The notes: generated by a model from the letters alone, not told the origin. 64,000 bases of DNA from JAEXOD01 sp963663265 (GCA_963663265.2 CAXXXM010000001.1:434001-498000); one strand, 5' to 3'. Shown: positions 26,078 through 35,565, counted from the first letter of the stretch. Numbers and translations are program-made.

Positions 26078-26464
26078 TTTATCATTTTCCGGTAACGGAA
26101 TAATCTTTATGTTTCTGCGAGCCTCCGGCAGAGTTTTTTCGATTAGCCTTGAAGCTTCAAATACTTTATTTTGAGGAACACCAATATAAAGTGTAACTCT
26201 AATATCACGTCTATTATTTTGACGGGTTGCCAGGAAATTTAATTTTGAAATAATTTTGTTATCATTAAAATCTTCTTCAGATAAAATAATTCCAATTACA
26301 TATTTTTTCTTAAATTTACCAACTGCATCAACAACATAATTTCCAATTGGTTTAGGTTCCGGCAAATATTTCCCGTATCTTCTGCTTAATGTTAAATAAC
26401 CATTACGCCAAAAGTGATTTATTAGCTCGTCAACCCTTTCTCTACCGGTATATGATCGTGCCAT
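26075..26464 (-). CDS. Small conserved-looking protein in the lexA operon, possible nuclease-fold remnant
   Basis: 129 residues, cytoplasmic, not assigned to a family with certainty. The N-terminus is basic (MARSYTGRERVDELINHFWRN). The middle, PIGNYVVDAVGKFKKKYVIGIILSEEDF, has the strand-Asp-strand shape of a PD-(D/E)XK core (compare YEVDAVG), but the second acidic-x-Lys is not evident. Third gene behind the LexA operator, 22 bases after the WYL-like gene, so probably SOS-controlled. A DNA-related role is inferred from context and this weak resemblance. Confidence 0.6.
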   Translation of the reverse strand: MARSYTGRERVDELINHFWRNGYLTLSRRYGKYLPEPKPIGNYVVDAVGKFKKKYVIGIILSEEDFNDNKIISKLNFLATRQNNRRDIRVTLYIGVPQNKVFEASRLIEKTLPEARRNIKIIPLPENDK

Positions 26465-26486
26465 AATTTCACCTCGTAATTTATTA

Positions 26487-26741
26487 TTAATTAAACTGTG
26501 GCAAAATTGGGATTAGTGGGGAAAAATGTTCGTAGTCCAATAATCTGATATTTTCAATTAAATCTGATTCAAATGATTGAATTCGGTGCGAATTATTTAC
26601 TCTTCCAAATATTACAGTTTTACCAAATTTGTTTTTGGAAATATAATACGGTTCCAAAGTAAAGTTTCTTCTATTATAATCGAATTCAATTTTGTTTCGA
26701 TTATAAATAGCTCTTTTTAAGATATCTTCGGTTTTCATCAT
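26487..26741 (-). CDS. Short WYL-like domain protein
   Basis: 84 residues. LKRAIYNRNKIEFDYNRRNFTLEPYYI, then KTVIFGRVNN, SHRIQSFESDLIENIRLLD follow the order of a WYL domain (ligand- or nucleic-acid-sensing fold), but the protein lacks the N-terminal HTH of WYL regulators. WYL domains often occur in DNA-damage and phage-defence regulators. It lies 11 bases after lexA, so its expression should follow LexA. It may act as a partner of the next protein. Confidence 0.65.
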   Translation of the reverse strand: MMKTEDILKRAIYNRNKIEFDYNRRNFTLEPYYISKNKFGKTVIFGRVNNSHRIQSFESDLIENIRLLDYEHFSPLIPILPQFN

Positions 26742-26752
26742 ACACCTCTATA

Positions 26753-27391
26753 CTATTTATACCACCTATACACTCCTATTACTTTTCCTATTATCGAGAA
26801 ATTATCTGAAAAGTTTATAGGTATAGGTGAAAAATTATCGTTTTCGGGAATTAATTGCATTCCTTTAGCATTTTTACTAAATCTTTTAAGAGTTGCTTCA
26901 TCATTTACGGTTGCAACAATAATATCTCCATTGTTTGCAATGTTCTGTTGATTAACAATTACATAATCACCCTCCATTATTCCTGCTTTAATCATACTTT
27001 CGCCTTTGACTTTTAGAGCGAAGTAAGTTGATCCGGAGCGAACAAAAGAATTATCTAAAGTTAAGGTTCCATCAATATTTTCTTCAGATAAAACGGGGTA
27101 ACCCGCTGCAACACGCCCAACAATAGGTATTTGAAAACCTGATGTCAGAGTAGTGTCGCTTAATTTATTCTGTTCTGTACATTGTTTAACAGAAATTGTT
27201 CTGCTTGTATTTTTGCAAGTATCCAAGTATCCTTTTTTTTGTAATGCGTCAAGATGACGTTTTACGCCATATGTAGAAGCAATATCAAATTTTTTCCCAA
27301 TCTCTCTATATGTTGGAGGATACGAGTTTATATTTATAAACTCTTGAATGAAATCTAAAATTTCTTGTTGACGTTCTGTTAATTCTTTCAT
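26753..27391 (-). CDS. lexA: LexA repressor
   Basis: 212 residues. The N-terminal winged helix (LTERQQEILDFIQEFINI, YPPTYREIGKKFDI) is followed by the self-cleavage domain: cleavage bond Ala96-Gly97 in GRVAAGYP, nucleophile Ser132 in KGESMIKAG and general base Lys169 in EATLKRF. All residues needed for RecA-stimulated autoproteolysis are present. A palindromic operator lies 33 bases upstream of the start, fitting autoregulation. Two small genes follow on the same strand. Confidence 0.97.
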   Translation of the reverse strand: MKELTERQQEILDFIQEFININSYPPTYREIGKKFDIASTYGVKRHLDALQKKGYLDTCKNTSRTISVKQCTEQNKLSDTTLTSGFQIPIVGRVAAGYPVLSEENIDGTLTLDNSFVRSGSTYFALKVKGESMIKAGIMEGDYVIVNQQNIANNGDIIVATVNDEATLKRFSKNAKGMQLIPENDNFSPIPINFSDNFSIIGKVIGVYRWYK

Positions 27392-27423
27392 GGCAATAGT
27401 GTTATTTTGTTTACTACAAATAT

Positions 27424-27441
27424 AGTGTACCTATGTACACT
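27424..27441. promoter_or_regulatory. Probable LexA operator
   Basis: A perfect 7-bp inverted repeat with a 4-base spacer, AGTGTAC-CTAT-GTACACT, lies directly upstream of lexA. Its size and position are those expected of a self-controlling LexA box; the word is not the E. coli CTGT-N8-ACAG nor the B. subtilis GAAC-N4-GTTC, though its geometry resembles the latter. Confidence 0.75.
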
Positions 27442-27484
27442 TGTCAAGTGAAAAATTTGGTATTTTATGTTTTATACCCTTTTT

Positions 27485-27500
27485 TGTGATAATCATCACA
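27485..27500. promoter_or_regulatory. CRP/FNR-type palindrome between lexA and prs
   Basis: TGTGATAATCATCACA is an exact TGTGA-N6-TCACA palindrome. It lies 94 bases from lexA and 198 bases from prs. No CRP-type regulator is in the window, but a class III cyclase gene lies 1.2 kb away. It could serve either gene or none. Confidence 0.5.
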
Positions 27501-27697
27501 CTTAAAATATTAAAACTTAAAATAATATTAACAATTTATTAATAATTCCAGTTCTATTACATTTCAATAAAAAAACACAAAAAAAAGGAATTTATTGATA
27601 TTTATTAAGACGTATGACAGTATCTAATATTTCCAAAAGTTGATTTAAAATTTTGAAATATATATATTTACTTTTCTAAAAAATCAGTATATCTACA

Positions 27698-28654
27698 ATG
27701 GATGACAATTCACCAAGAATCTTTTCCGGTATTACAAGTTCAGTATTAACAGAAAAAATAGTTAAATACTTGAATGTTGAACCTGGAGAAATTATTACAA
27801 AACGGTTTAGTGATGGCGAAATATGGGTTAAGTATAAAGAGAATATTAGAGGGCGTGAAGTATTTATTGTACAATCAACACACCCTCCGGCTGATCATAT
27901 AATGGAATTATTAATAATGATAGATGCTGCAAAACGTGCTTCTGCACGTAGAGTAACTGCAGTAATTCCTTATTTTGGTTATGCACGTCAGGATAGAAAA
28001 GACCAACCACGTGTTGCTATTACATCTAAGCTTTTAGCTAATTTAATTACAGTTGCCGGTGCAGATAGAGTAATTACTATGGATCTACATGCTGCACAAA
28101 TTCAGGGCTTTTTCGATATTCCTTTCGATCATATTTTTGCATCGCCAATTTTTACAGGTTTGTTTAAAAATAAAATCGAAAACCTTGTTGTTGCGGCACC
28201 TGATTTAGGTGGAATTAAAGTTGCCCGGGCTTATGCTAAAAGATTAAATAGTAATTTAGTGGTAGTTGACAAACGTAGACCTGAAGCCAATGTTGCAGAG
28301 GTTATGAATGTTATTGGTGATGTTAAGGGTAAAAACGTTCTTCTTGTTGATGATATGATTGATACCGGTGGAACTTTTATTGCTACAATCAATGCTCTAA
28401 AAGATAGGGGAGCAATGGATATTTATGGTGCAATTACTCACCCGGTTTTTTCTGGCGGAGCTGTTGATAAAATATCTTCAACGGCTATTAAGAAGTTATA
28501 TGTTACTGATACTGTTCAACTTCCGCCACATACTAACATGCAAAAGATTGAAGTACGTAGTGTTGCAAGTTTATTTGCTGAGGCTATTATTCGCTCAAGC
28601 AAAAATGAATCAATTAGTTCTTTATTTGAAAATGATAAAGAGAATACTATTTAA
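27698..28654 (+). CDS. prs: Ribose-phosphate pyrophosphokinase
   Basis: 318 residues, the normal length for the class I enzyme. Present are the FSDGEIWVKYKENIRGREVF start region, YFGYARQDRKD (ATP and flexible loop), DLHAAQIQGFF (about 128) and the PRPP-binding loop VLLVDDMIDTGGT (about 213-225). It makes PRPP from ribose 5-phosphate and ATP for nucleotide, His and Trp synthesis. No SD before the ATG. In many genomes prs is followed directly by rplY and pth; here those are 9 kb away. Confidence 0.97.
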   Translation: MDDNSPRIFSGITSSVLTEKIVKYLNVEPGEIITKRFSDGEIWVKYKENIRGREVFIVQSTHPPADHIMELLIMIDAAKRASARRVTAVIPYFGYARQDRKDQPRVAITSKLLANLITVAGADRVITMDLHAAQIQGFFDIPFDHIFASPIFTGLFKNKIENLVVAAPDLGGIKVARAYAKRLNSNLVVVDKRRPEANVAEVMNVIGDVKGKNVLLVDDMIDTGGTFIATINALKDRGAMDIYGAITHPVFSGGAVDKISSTAIKKLYVTDTVQLPPHTNMQKIEVRSVASLFAEAIIRSSKNESISSLFENDKENTI

Positions 28655-28659
28655 AAAAT

Positions 28660-28690
28660 AAGGGTACAATATTTCTATTGTACCCTTCAT
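28660..28690. terminator. Hairpin between convergent prs and cyclase genes
   Basis: AAGGGTACAAT (28660-28670) pairs perfectly with ATTGTACCCTT (28677-28687). The T tract is on the minus side, so it best serves the cyclase gene, but the stem is shared. Confidence 0.75.
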
Positions 28691-28722
28691 CACAATTAAG
28701 CATAAGGAGTGTGTGTATTATA

Positions 28723-29781
28723 TCATGCTTTGGAGTTCTGTGAAAATTTATAAATAAGTACTTCTTTCTTTTTTCCTTTTAATTGAAAGTTTCCAATCGG
28801 TACAGATGTGTTTTTAACTAAACTTTTTTCATCTAAACTATTTATTAAATCTTCTGAGATTAAAAGTCTTTCTTGCAATTCTCCACATAATGAACAGATT
28901 CTTGCCGTAGTATTTACCACATCACCATGAAAAGCAATTTCTCTTTTTAATATGTCGCCAACTTCTGCAATTGCAACCTCACCAACGTGAAAACCTGCTT
29001 TAAATTGAGGGAAAATTGCATAAGTTTCAATAAAATAGTCTTTTAACTCTATTAGTCTCTTTTCAAATAGAAGATATAGTTTTAAGAAATTATCATTTTT
29101 TATTCCAGTTTCAAAGTTCCACACAACTACTACTTCATCGCCAACATATTGATATATATTACCTTTTGTAGCAAGCACATATTCATCAATTTCAGCATAG
29201 ATATCACATATAAATTTACTATATCTTTTGTGTCCTAATTTTTCAGCATATGTTGTTGATGACTTTAAATCCATAAACATAAAAATTTTTACATCGCTGG
29301 TATATTCTTTAGGATTTCCACAGATAAAGTTTTTTGTAACTCCTCTTAATGACCTTGTTTTTACTTCTTTTACAATATGTCGAATTGTGACTAATAATAT
29401 TAAATAGAATACAATTTCATGAATTCCCATAGGATATAACTTAAATATGTCAGCTTTTAATGCAGAATTAACTGAATAACCGCTTTTAAAAATTAAATTT
29501 ACATAACCATAAAGAATAAGCATTACAAAAAACGTTATATAATAATAAACTAAAGTAGAGAGGATAAAAAGAATAGATCCTAAATGCTTAATCAATTTTC
29601 TTAAAAGAAAAATATCATAAAAAATCATTGTTGAAGTTAAAAAGAGAGTTCCAATAATGCTTCTTAATAAGGGCAAATCATCAGTTTTACTTGCCAACAA
29701 GTTAAGCCAAGTAATTATAAAAAAGATGAATACAACCGATAGTTCTTCTTTAACAATAAACAAAGTTTTGTTTTTAATCAT
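28723..29781 (-). CDS. Membrane-anchored class III adenylate/guanylate cyclase
   Basis: 352 residues. The N-terminal 150 residues hold about four to five membrane helices (VVFIFFIITWLNLLA, STMIFYDIFLL, STLVYYYITFFVMLILY, IVFYLILLVTI). The catalytic domain (about 160-350) has both metal-binding Asp residues (FMDLKSSTT and QYVGDEVVV), the FKAGFHVGEVAIAEVG segment and HGDVVNTTARI with the Asn/Arg transition-state residues. Predicted product is cAMP or cGMP; the substrate-selecting residues were not resolved by eye. Single gene downstream of the efflux operon, with a terminator between them. Confidence 0.88.
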   Translation of the reverse strand: MIKNKTLFIVKEELSVVFIFFIITWLNLLASKTDDLPLLRSIIGTLFLTSTMIFYDIFLLRKLIKHLGSILFILSTLVYYYITFFVMLILYGYVNLIFKSGYSVNSALKADIFKLYPMGIHEIVFYLILLVTIRHIVKEVKTRSLRGVTKNFICGNPKEYTSDVKIFMFMDLKSSTTYAEKLGHKRYSKFICDIYAEIDEYVLATKGNIYQYVGDEVVVVWNFETGIKNDNFLKLYLLFEKRLIELKDYFIETYAIFPQFKAGFHVGEVAIAEVGDILKREIAFHGDVVNTTARICSLCGELQERLLISEDLINSLDEKSLVKNTSVPIGNFQLKGKKKEVLIYKFSQNSKA

Positions 29782-29807
29782 ATATAAACTTATTTAATGA
29801 AAAAATC

Positions 29808-29858
29808 AGATACTCATTCAATTAAATAAAGGCATTTATTCATGTTGAATGAGTATCT
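29808..29858. terminator. Terminator of the RND efflux operon
   Basis: AGATACTCATTCAA (29808-29821) pairs perfectly with TTGAATGAGTATCT (29845-29858); the minus-strand continuation is GATTTTTTC. It lies 15 bases after the RND stop. Confidence 0.85.
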
Positions 29859-29873
29859 TTTAGGGGACGAATG

Positions 29874-32800
29874 CTAACTTTGAGTGACTAAATCACTATC
29901 GGTATCTATTTTCTTTTTTTGTACTCTTCTTTTTATGGTCTCAAAAGTAAAAAACACACATGGAACCACAACTAAAGTTAATACAAGAGAACTCGTTAAA
30001 CCGCCAATAATAACCCAAGCCATACCATTTTTCATTTCACTTCCGGCTCCATTTGCTATTGCAAGAGGAAGCATTCCAAAAACCATTGCAAAAGTGGTCA
30101 TTAATATTGGTCGTATTCTTTCTTTTCCGGCTTCAATTAAAGCGGCTTTTAATTCTTTGCCTTCTTTTAATAATTCATTCGTAAAATCGACTAAAAGAAT
30201 AGCATTTTTTGCTACTAATCCCAACAGAGTTACTAAGCCTAAAATTGTAAATATATTTAATGTATCCATAGTTAAGGCAAGTGCATACAAAGAACCAATC
30301 ATTGCAAGAGGGATTGAGAACAAAACCACAAAAGGATATAATAATGAGTTGTAAAGTGCAACCATTATTAAATAGATCAAAACAATTGCCGCAATTAAAG
30401 CAAACGTTAAGCTTTGAAATGTTTCATTTTGCTTTTGCAACATTCCAGCAGGTTTAAATGAAATACCATCAGGAATTTTTCCATTTAATGTAGTTTGAAT
30501 TTCTTGACCAACCGTACCTGATGACCTTCCAAACACATCACATGTTATTGAGTAAGAACTCATCCTATCAATTCTTTCAAGCATACTTGGACCCATTGTT
30601 TGAGAAATATCAGCAAATTGGTTTAACTCAATTTGCTTGCCGTATTTGTTAATAAAACTAATACGTGATACATCATCAATACTTTGTCTATCAAATTGAT
30701 CGAACTGGATGTTGATATCATATTCATAAGCACCATCTTTATATTTAGAATCAGTATTTCCTGCCAAAGCTGTTCTTAACGCCCCACCCACTTCGGCAAC
30801 AGAAAGACCAAGCTCTTCCATTTTAGCACGATTAATCTGAATATTTATTTCCGGTTTGGGGTCATCAACAGAAAATTTAACATCTACTGTCCCAGCAGTT
30901 TTTTTTATTTCCGACATTACTAAAGCTGCAGTTGAATCTAATAACTTTACATTTGATCCTGTAATTGAATATTCTATTGCTGCCGATGATGCCGAGCCTG
31001 AAACAGAAGTAGGGGCCGATCTAACTTTTATACCCGGCACTTTTGATAATATCTCTTCTTTTGTTTTTTCTCCAAAATCTTTTACTGATATTGTTCTTTC
31101 GTTTTTTTCAACAATTGTTACAGTTATCATCGTCATATTATTTCGAGAAGAAGTTAACATCATGTTTGCTGTTAGCCCAACCAATGTATGTACTTTAACA
31201 ACTTCGGGCTTTTCTAATAACATTTTTTCAATATCTTTAGTAATCATGTTATTTTCATACATCGAAATTTGAGGAGGCATTTCAAGTGTAATTACTACTT
31301 CATTTTGATCTGTATCGGGTATAAAATTTGCACCAATAAATCCTCCACTTAATAAATAAAATGAAGATATAAATAAAACAATAACAAAAACATAAACTTT
31401 CTTTTTATTACTTAGTGCCCATTCTAATAAATTTCCGTATGCATTTTTCATTTTATCAAAATTACTTTCAAATAGATCAGTGAATTTTTTGTTAAATGTA
31501 TTTTCTTTGAAGTGACTTAATTTAGCAAATCTTGAAAGCAGCAATGGAGTTAATGAAAATGATACTAACAAACTTGCCAAAGTTGATACGATTAATGGTA
31601 ATGAAAATTCTTTTAATACGTTACCAATCACACCACCGGTCAAAGATAATGGGAGAAACACGGATATAATTACTAAAGTAATTGATGTTGCAGTATATAA
31701 AATTTGTTTTCCCCCCACAAGTGCTGCTTCAACTTTTGTTTTCCCCATTTCTAAATGTCTAAAAATATTTTCAACAACAACAATGGAATCATCAACAAGA
31801 ATACCCACCGCTAATGATAAAGCCATCAATGACATTATATTTAACGAATAGTTAAAGCTGTATAAAAAAATGAAAGATGGAAGCATTGATAAAGGAACAG
31901 CAACCATAACTATAAATGCTGAACGTAAACTATGCAGAAATATAAAACATATAAAAGCCACAATTAATATTGCTAATATTAAGTCTTCAACAACTGCATT
32001 TACTGATTCCATTGTATAAATTGAAGAGTCGGTTGCTATTATAAAATCTAAGCCTTGTGATTTGTATTCTTCTTTTAGGTTTTGTAATTCGGCTTTAACC
32101 AAGCTGCAAACTTTAACCGCATTTGCATCCGATTGTTTTTGAACTTGAATCCCAATATTGGAAATACCATTAATTCTACTTTCTGTGCTAAACTCTTCTG
32201 TACCATCATATATTTCGGCAACGTCTTTTATATATATTTTCCCTTTAGTGGGGGTTATAGAAATCAATGTGTTTTTTAGTTGTTCAAGCGAAACAAATTT
32301 TGCAGCTAATCTTACAGTATATCGTTTTGAATCATCCTCAACACGTCCAGTTGGAAAATCTAAGTTTGCAGTTTGAATTGCTTGTTGCACTTGCAAAATT
32401 GATAAATTATATGTTTTTAATTTGTTTTGATCTACGCTTACTTTAATTTCTCGTTTAGTACCACCAACTAAGTTAATTTGTCCAACACCTTGTAATTTGG
32501 CTAAGTTCGATTGAATTTTATTTTCCATTAAGTCATAAAATTCTACGGGTTTTAATTTGGAAAATGCTGTTATGCTTATTACCGGCATATCATCAACAGA
32601 AATTTTGGTTAAAGTTGGCGTTTTTGCATCTGTTGGTAAATCTGAAAGGATTGCATTTATTTTTCGTTGAGCATCTTGTAATGACAAATTTACATCAGCA
32701 TCGCTTTTTAGCTCAATCATTGTATATGTAAATCCCTCTGATGAAGTTGACTTTAACCTATCAACATTTTCCAATGAGGCTACAGCATCTTCTATTTTTT

Positions 32801-32987
32801 TTGTTACTGATGTTTCAACTTCCGAGGCAGATGCACCGGGATATATTGTTGAAATTGTAATTACATTTGTTTCAAACTTGGGCATTAAATTTACATTTAA
32901 TTGAAGATATGTAAGAATTCCCAATAATGCAATTATTGCAAACATTACAAATACAATTAAAGGTCGTTTTATTGATAATTGAATCAT
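29874..32987 (-). CDS. RND multidrug efflux pump, HAE1/AcrB-like
   Basis: 1037 residues, the full length for HAE1 pumps. N-terminus IKRPLIVFVMFAIIALLG, porter-domain motif GASASEVETSVTKKIE, and the proton-relay segment LAVGILVDDSIVVVENIFRH with two adjacent Asp are intact; the duplicated second half has LVAKNAILLVDFTNELLKEG. Hydrophobic-compound export with proton antiport is expected. It is the third gene of an outer-membrane factor / adaptor / pump operon (11-base gap). Substrate range is not readable. Confidence 0.95.
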   Translation of the reverse strand: MIQLSIKRPLIVFVMFAIIALLGILTYLQLNVNLMPKFETNVITISTIYPGASASEVETSVTKKIEDAVASLENVDRLKSTSSEGFTYTMIELKSDADVNLSLQDAQRKINAILSDLPTDAKTPTLTKISVDDMPVISITAFSKLKPVEFYDLMENKIQSNLAKLQGVGQINLVGGTKREIKVSVDQNKLKTYNLSILQVQQAIQTANLDFPTGRVEDDSKRYTVRLAAKFVSLEQLKNTLISITPTKGKIYIKDVAEIYDGTEEFSTESRINGISNIGIQVQKQSDANAVKVCSLVKAELQNLKEEYKSQGLDFIIATDSSIYTMESVNAVVEDLILAILIVAFICFIFLHSLRSAFIVMVAVPLSMLPSFIFLYSFNYSLNIMSLMALSLAVGILVDDSIVVVENIFRHLEMGKTKVEAALVGGKQILYTATSITLVIISVFLPLSLTGGVIGNVLKEFSLPLIVSTLASLLVSFSLTPLLLSRFAKLSHFKENTFNKKFTDLFESNFDKMKNAYGNLLEWALSNKKKVYVFVIVLFISSFYLLSGGFIGANFIPDTDQNEVVITLEMPPQISMYENNMITKDIEKMLLEKPEVVKVHTLVGLTANMMLTSSRNNMTMITVTIVEKNERTISVKDFGEKTKEEILSKVPGIKVRSAPTSVSGSASSAAIEYSITGSNVKLLDSTAALVMSEIKKTAGTVDVKFSVDDPKPEINIQINRAKMEELGLSVAEVGGALRTALAGNTDSKYKDGAYEYDINIQFDQFDRQSIDDVSRISFINKYGKQIELNQFADISQTMGPSMLERIDRMSSYSITCDVFGRSSGTVGQEIQTTLNGKIPDGISFKPAGMLQKQNETFQSLTFALIAAIVLIYLIMVALYNSLLYPFVVLFSIPLAMIGSLYALALTMDTLNIFTILGLVTLLGLVAKNAILLVDFTNELLKEGKELKAALIEAGKERIRPILMTTFAMVFGMLPLAIANGAGSEMKNGMAWVIIGGLTSSLVLTLVVVPCVFFTFETIKRRVQKKKIDTDSDLVTQS

Positions 32988-32998
32988 TGTTTCGCTCT

Positions 32999-34051
32999 TT
33001 ATTTATTAATAATAGATACTGGAGATTTGTCGGATAGGTTTATCTGTCCTGTAGTTATTACTATTTCGTTTTCTTCTAATCCAGAAAGTACTTCCAAATT
33101 AGAACCTAAATCTCTACCAACCTTAATGCTTTTTAATACAGCAACATTATTTTTAACTACATATACTTTTGCATCTTTAATGCTGCCAATTAAACTTTCT
33201 CGTGGAATTAACAAGGAAGGAGCAGAAGTTTCAAACTCAAATTTAACATCTACAAAAGTTCCTGCTTTCAATTGAGTTTTGGTATTGCTTATCAAAATTT
33301 CAATAGGATAGTTATGAACGTTATCTCCTTGCTGACTTACAAAACTTACCTTTCCATTTGTTGACCAGTTTGGCAATACAGAAGAAGTAATATTAACATT
33401 TTGACCAACTTTAATTTTGTATGCGTCTTTTTCTGATACGCTTAAAGTTACCTTTAATTGACTAATATCTACTATTGAAACTAATGGTGTACCGGGAGTT
33501 ACATATGCTCCTTTATCAATTAATTTAGCAGTAATGTATCCATTTTGAGTTGACTTTACTTTTGTAAAGCTTAATTGTTTTTTTGCTTGTTCATATCCGA
33601 TTTTTGCTTTTTCATAATCAATTTTTGCATCTCTTAACTTAGTTTCTGTTACGGCTTTCCCTTCATATAGATTTTTATTCTTATTATATTCATCTTCTGC
33701 TCTTGATAAACTAACTTCTGCTTGTTGTAAGTTTAAAGTTGCTAATTTGTCATCAATTGAAACTAATATTTTACCACTTGATACGTAATCGCCTAAAGTA
33801 AAGTAAATATTCTCAACTTGACCTGCTGTTTCAGATTTAAGAATTACTTCTTGTTTTGCAACTGTAATACCCGTTAATTGCAATTGACTACTTTGTTCTT
33901 TTTTAATTACGTTTTTAGTTGTTACTGTTGTAGTAACTCCTTTTTTCATTTTTTTGTTTTCATCTATAATATTTTTATTAGCAGCAAGTTTTACAACTAT
34001 TAATAGTAAAATAATAACCGCTGTTACTGAAATAATTATTTTCTTTTTCAT
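32999..34051 (-). CDS. RND periplasmic adaptor (membrane fusion protein)
   Basis: 350 residues. Signal anchor 6-24 without a lipobox Cys. Lipoyl half (VILKSETAGQVENIYFTLGDYV), a short coiled-coil hairpin (about 115-165, NLQQAEVSLSRAEDEYNKNK...KAKIGYEQAKKQ), second lipoyl half (VKSTQNGYITAKLIDKGAYV), beta-barrel and membrane-proximal domains are in order. It links the inner-membrane pump to the outer-membrane factor; both are adjacent with gaps of 11-12 bases. Confidence 0.93.
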   Translation of the reverse strand: MKKKIIISVTAVIILLLIVVKLAANKNIIDENKKMKKGVTTTVTTKNVIKKEQSSQLQLTGITVAKQEVILKSETAGQVENIYFTLGDYVSSGKILVSIDDKLATLNLQQAEVSLSRAEDEYNKNKNLYEGKAVTETKLRDAKIDYEKAKIGYEQAKKQLSFTKVKSTQNGYITAKLIDKGAYVTPGTPLVSIVDISQLKVTLSVSEKDAYKIKVGQNVNITSSVLPNWSTNGKVSFVSQQGDNVHNYPIEILISNTKTQLKAGTFVDVKFEFETSAPSLLIPRESLIGSIKDAKVYVVKNNVAVLKSIKVGRDLGSNLEVLSGLEENEIVITTGQINLSDKSPVSIINK

Positions 34052-34063
34052 TTTTATGCTCTA

Positions 34064-35470
34064 TTATTTGTTGGAAAAGGTATTTAAATAACTGAAAAGA
34101 GTTCCTTTAGCTTTCTCTAAATCGAGTTTAGCAATTTGTAAATCCAATAGGGAGTTCACATAATTAGTTTGAGCTTCTCTTAGTTTTGTTTCGGAATCTG
34201 TCAAGTATAAAGAATTTGTAACACCTTCCTTATATTCAAGAAGAGTAATATCATATACCTTTTTTGCTAATTCCATATTTTGTTTATTTATGTTTGAATT
34301 ATATGCCGCAGTATTAAATTTGTTTGATGAAATATTAATCTGCATGTTAATACCATTTTCTGCCTTTTTTATATCTTGGTTTACCTTGTCAATTTCAATT
34401 GAGGCTTGATCAAGTTTTGCTATTGTTTGACCCCCTTGGAAAATTGGGAAAAGTAATCTTAATCCAACTGAATAAAAGTTAAACCATTTTTTATCGGAAT
34501 CGAATAAGTCAAATTCTGTGCGTAGACCTTGATATGAAAAACTTCCATATGCACTTATTGATGGAATATATTGTGCCAAAACATTCTTTTTGTTTAATTT
34601 TTGCAATTCTAATGTTGTTTGTAGAATTTGATATTCAATTCTATTTTCATAACTGATTGATTGTTTTTGGTTATTATTTACTTCAAATAATTGCTGTAGA
34701 ATCGTAGTATCCGAAAGAATATTGTTATCAACTAATTTTATTTCTGTATTAACGTCCATCCCCATCAAATATTTAAGATTACTAATAGATTGGTTATAAG
34801 AATCTTTAACTCTTTCAATTTGATATTTTATGATGTTAAGATTAACTTGCAATCTATTTACCTCAACTTCTTGAGCTTTTCCATTGTCATATTTTAGTTT
34901 TGTATCTGCTAATGACTGTTCTACTAATAAATAGTTTTGTTGTAGTAACCCTAATTGTTCATAAATTGATAATGTTTGAAAATAAGAAGCTGCTACATTG
35001 TAAAGAGCAGTTTCTTGTACATTTCTTACATTTTGGTTGTAATACTGATTTGAATATTTTGCGGCATCAAGTCCAACCCAAAATGATCCATTAAATATCA
35101 TTTGTGAAGCTTCGGCTGTAAATATATATTGATACTGTGTCCCCATCTTTGCCTCCATAAACGAACCAGGTGTTCCTCCAAAATACTCTTCAGGAAATAA
35201 TGTAGTTGGTAATTCAATATTATCAACAAGATTTCCCGAAATTGTTATTTGAGGTAAGCCTGAACCAATAACTTCTTTAATCTTGCTTTTAGATTGGGTT
35301 TCTTCTAAAACAGCCTTTTTAATATCTTGATTGTTTTCTTTTGCAAAACTTAGGCAATCATTTATTGAATAATTGCTTTTAAGTTCTTGTGCGTGTAAAT
35401 TTGTAAAAAGAATTGTAAGGCTTACAATAAAAATTGATTTTTTTATTGTAGTGTGAAAAGTGATTTTCAA
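34064..35470 (-). CDS. TolC-family outer-membrane efflux protein
   Basis: 468 residues. Signal peptide 1-27 (TNLHAQ). Two OEP repeats of long helices with barrel strands: SINDCLSFAKENNQDIKKAVLEE, GKAQEVEVNRLQVNLNIIKYQ, LLFPIFQGGQTIAKLDQASIE and LLEYKEGVTNSLYLTDSETKLREAQTNY (quoted as separate landmarks). First gene of the tripartite operon, with AGGAG before the ATG and a candidate sigma-54 promoter 40 bases upstream. Confidence 0.92.
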   Translation of the reverse strand: MKITFHTTIKKSIFIVSLTILFTNLHAQELKSNYSINDCLSFAKENNQDIKKAVLEETQSKSKIKEVIGSGLPQITISGNLVDNIELPTTLFPEEYFGGTPGSFMEAKMGTQYQYIFTAEASQMIFNGSFWVGLDAAKYSNQYYNQNVRNVQETALYNVAASYFQTLSIYEQLGLLQQNYLLVEQSLADTKLKYDNGKAQEVEVNRLQVNLNIIKYQIERVKDSYNQSISNLKYLMGMDVNTEIKLVDNNILSDTTILQQLFEVNNNQKQSISYENRIEYQILQTTLELQKLNKKNVLAQYIPSISAYGSFSYQGLRTEFDLFDSDKKWFNFYSVGLRLLFPIFQGGQTIAKLDQASIEIDKVNQDIKKAENGINMQINISSNKFNTAAYNSNINKQNMELAKKVYDITLLEYKEGVTNSLYLTDSETKLREAQTNYVNSLLDLQIAKLDLEKAKGTLFSYLNTFSNK

Positions 35471-35509
35471 TTCGTCTCCTAAAAATTGTTAAACTTTATT
35501 GATTTTATT

Positions 35510-35524
35510 ACAAAATACGTTCCA
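35510..35524 (-). promoter_or_regulatory. Candidate sigma-54 (-24/-12) promoter of the efflux operon
   Basis: Minus-strand TGGAACGTATTTTGT matches TGGCAC-N5-TTGC with the invariant GG and correct N10 spacing; the -12 dinucleotide is GT instead of GC. Predicted transcription start is about 35498, giving a 28-base leader with AGGAG before the outer-membrane-factor ATG. A sigma-54 activator gene is divergent on the other side. Confidence 0.6.
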
Positions 35525-35565
35525 TGTTGTTTTTCATTGATTTTTGTCTATTTTTTTTCTTTCTT

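Noticed and set aside
29884..30354. Plus-strand open frame opposite the RND pump gene
   Set aside because: Shadow of a strongly conserved coding strand; no SD and no family resemblance. The same holds for frames at 30856-31272, 32158-32376 and 32979-33275.
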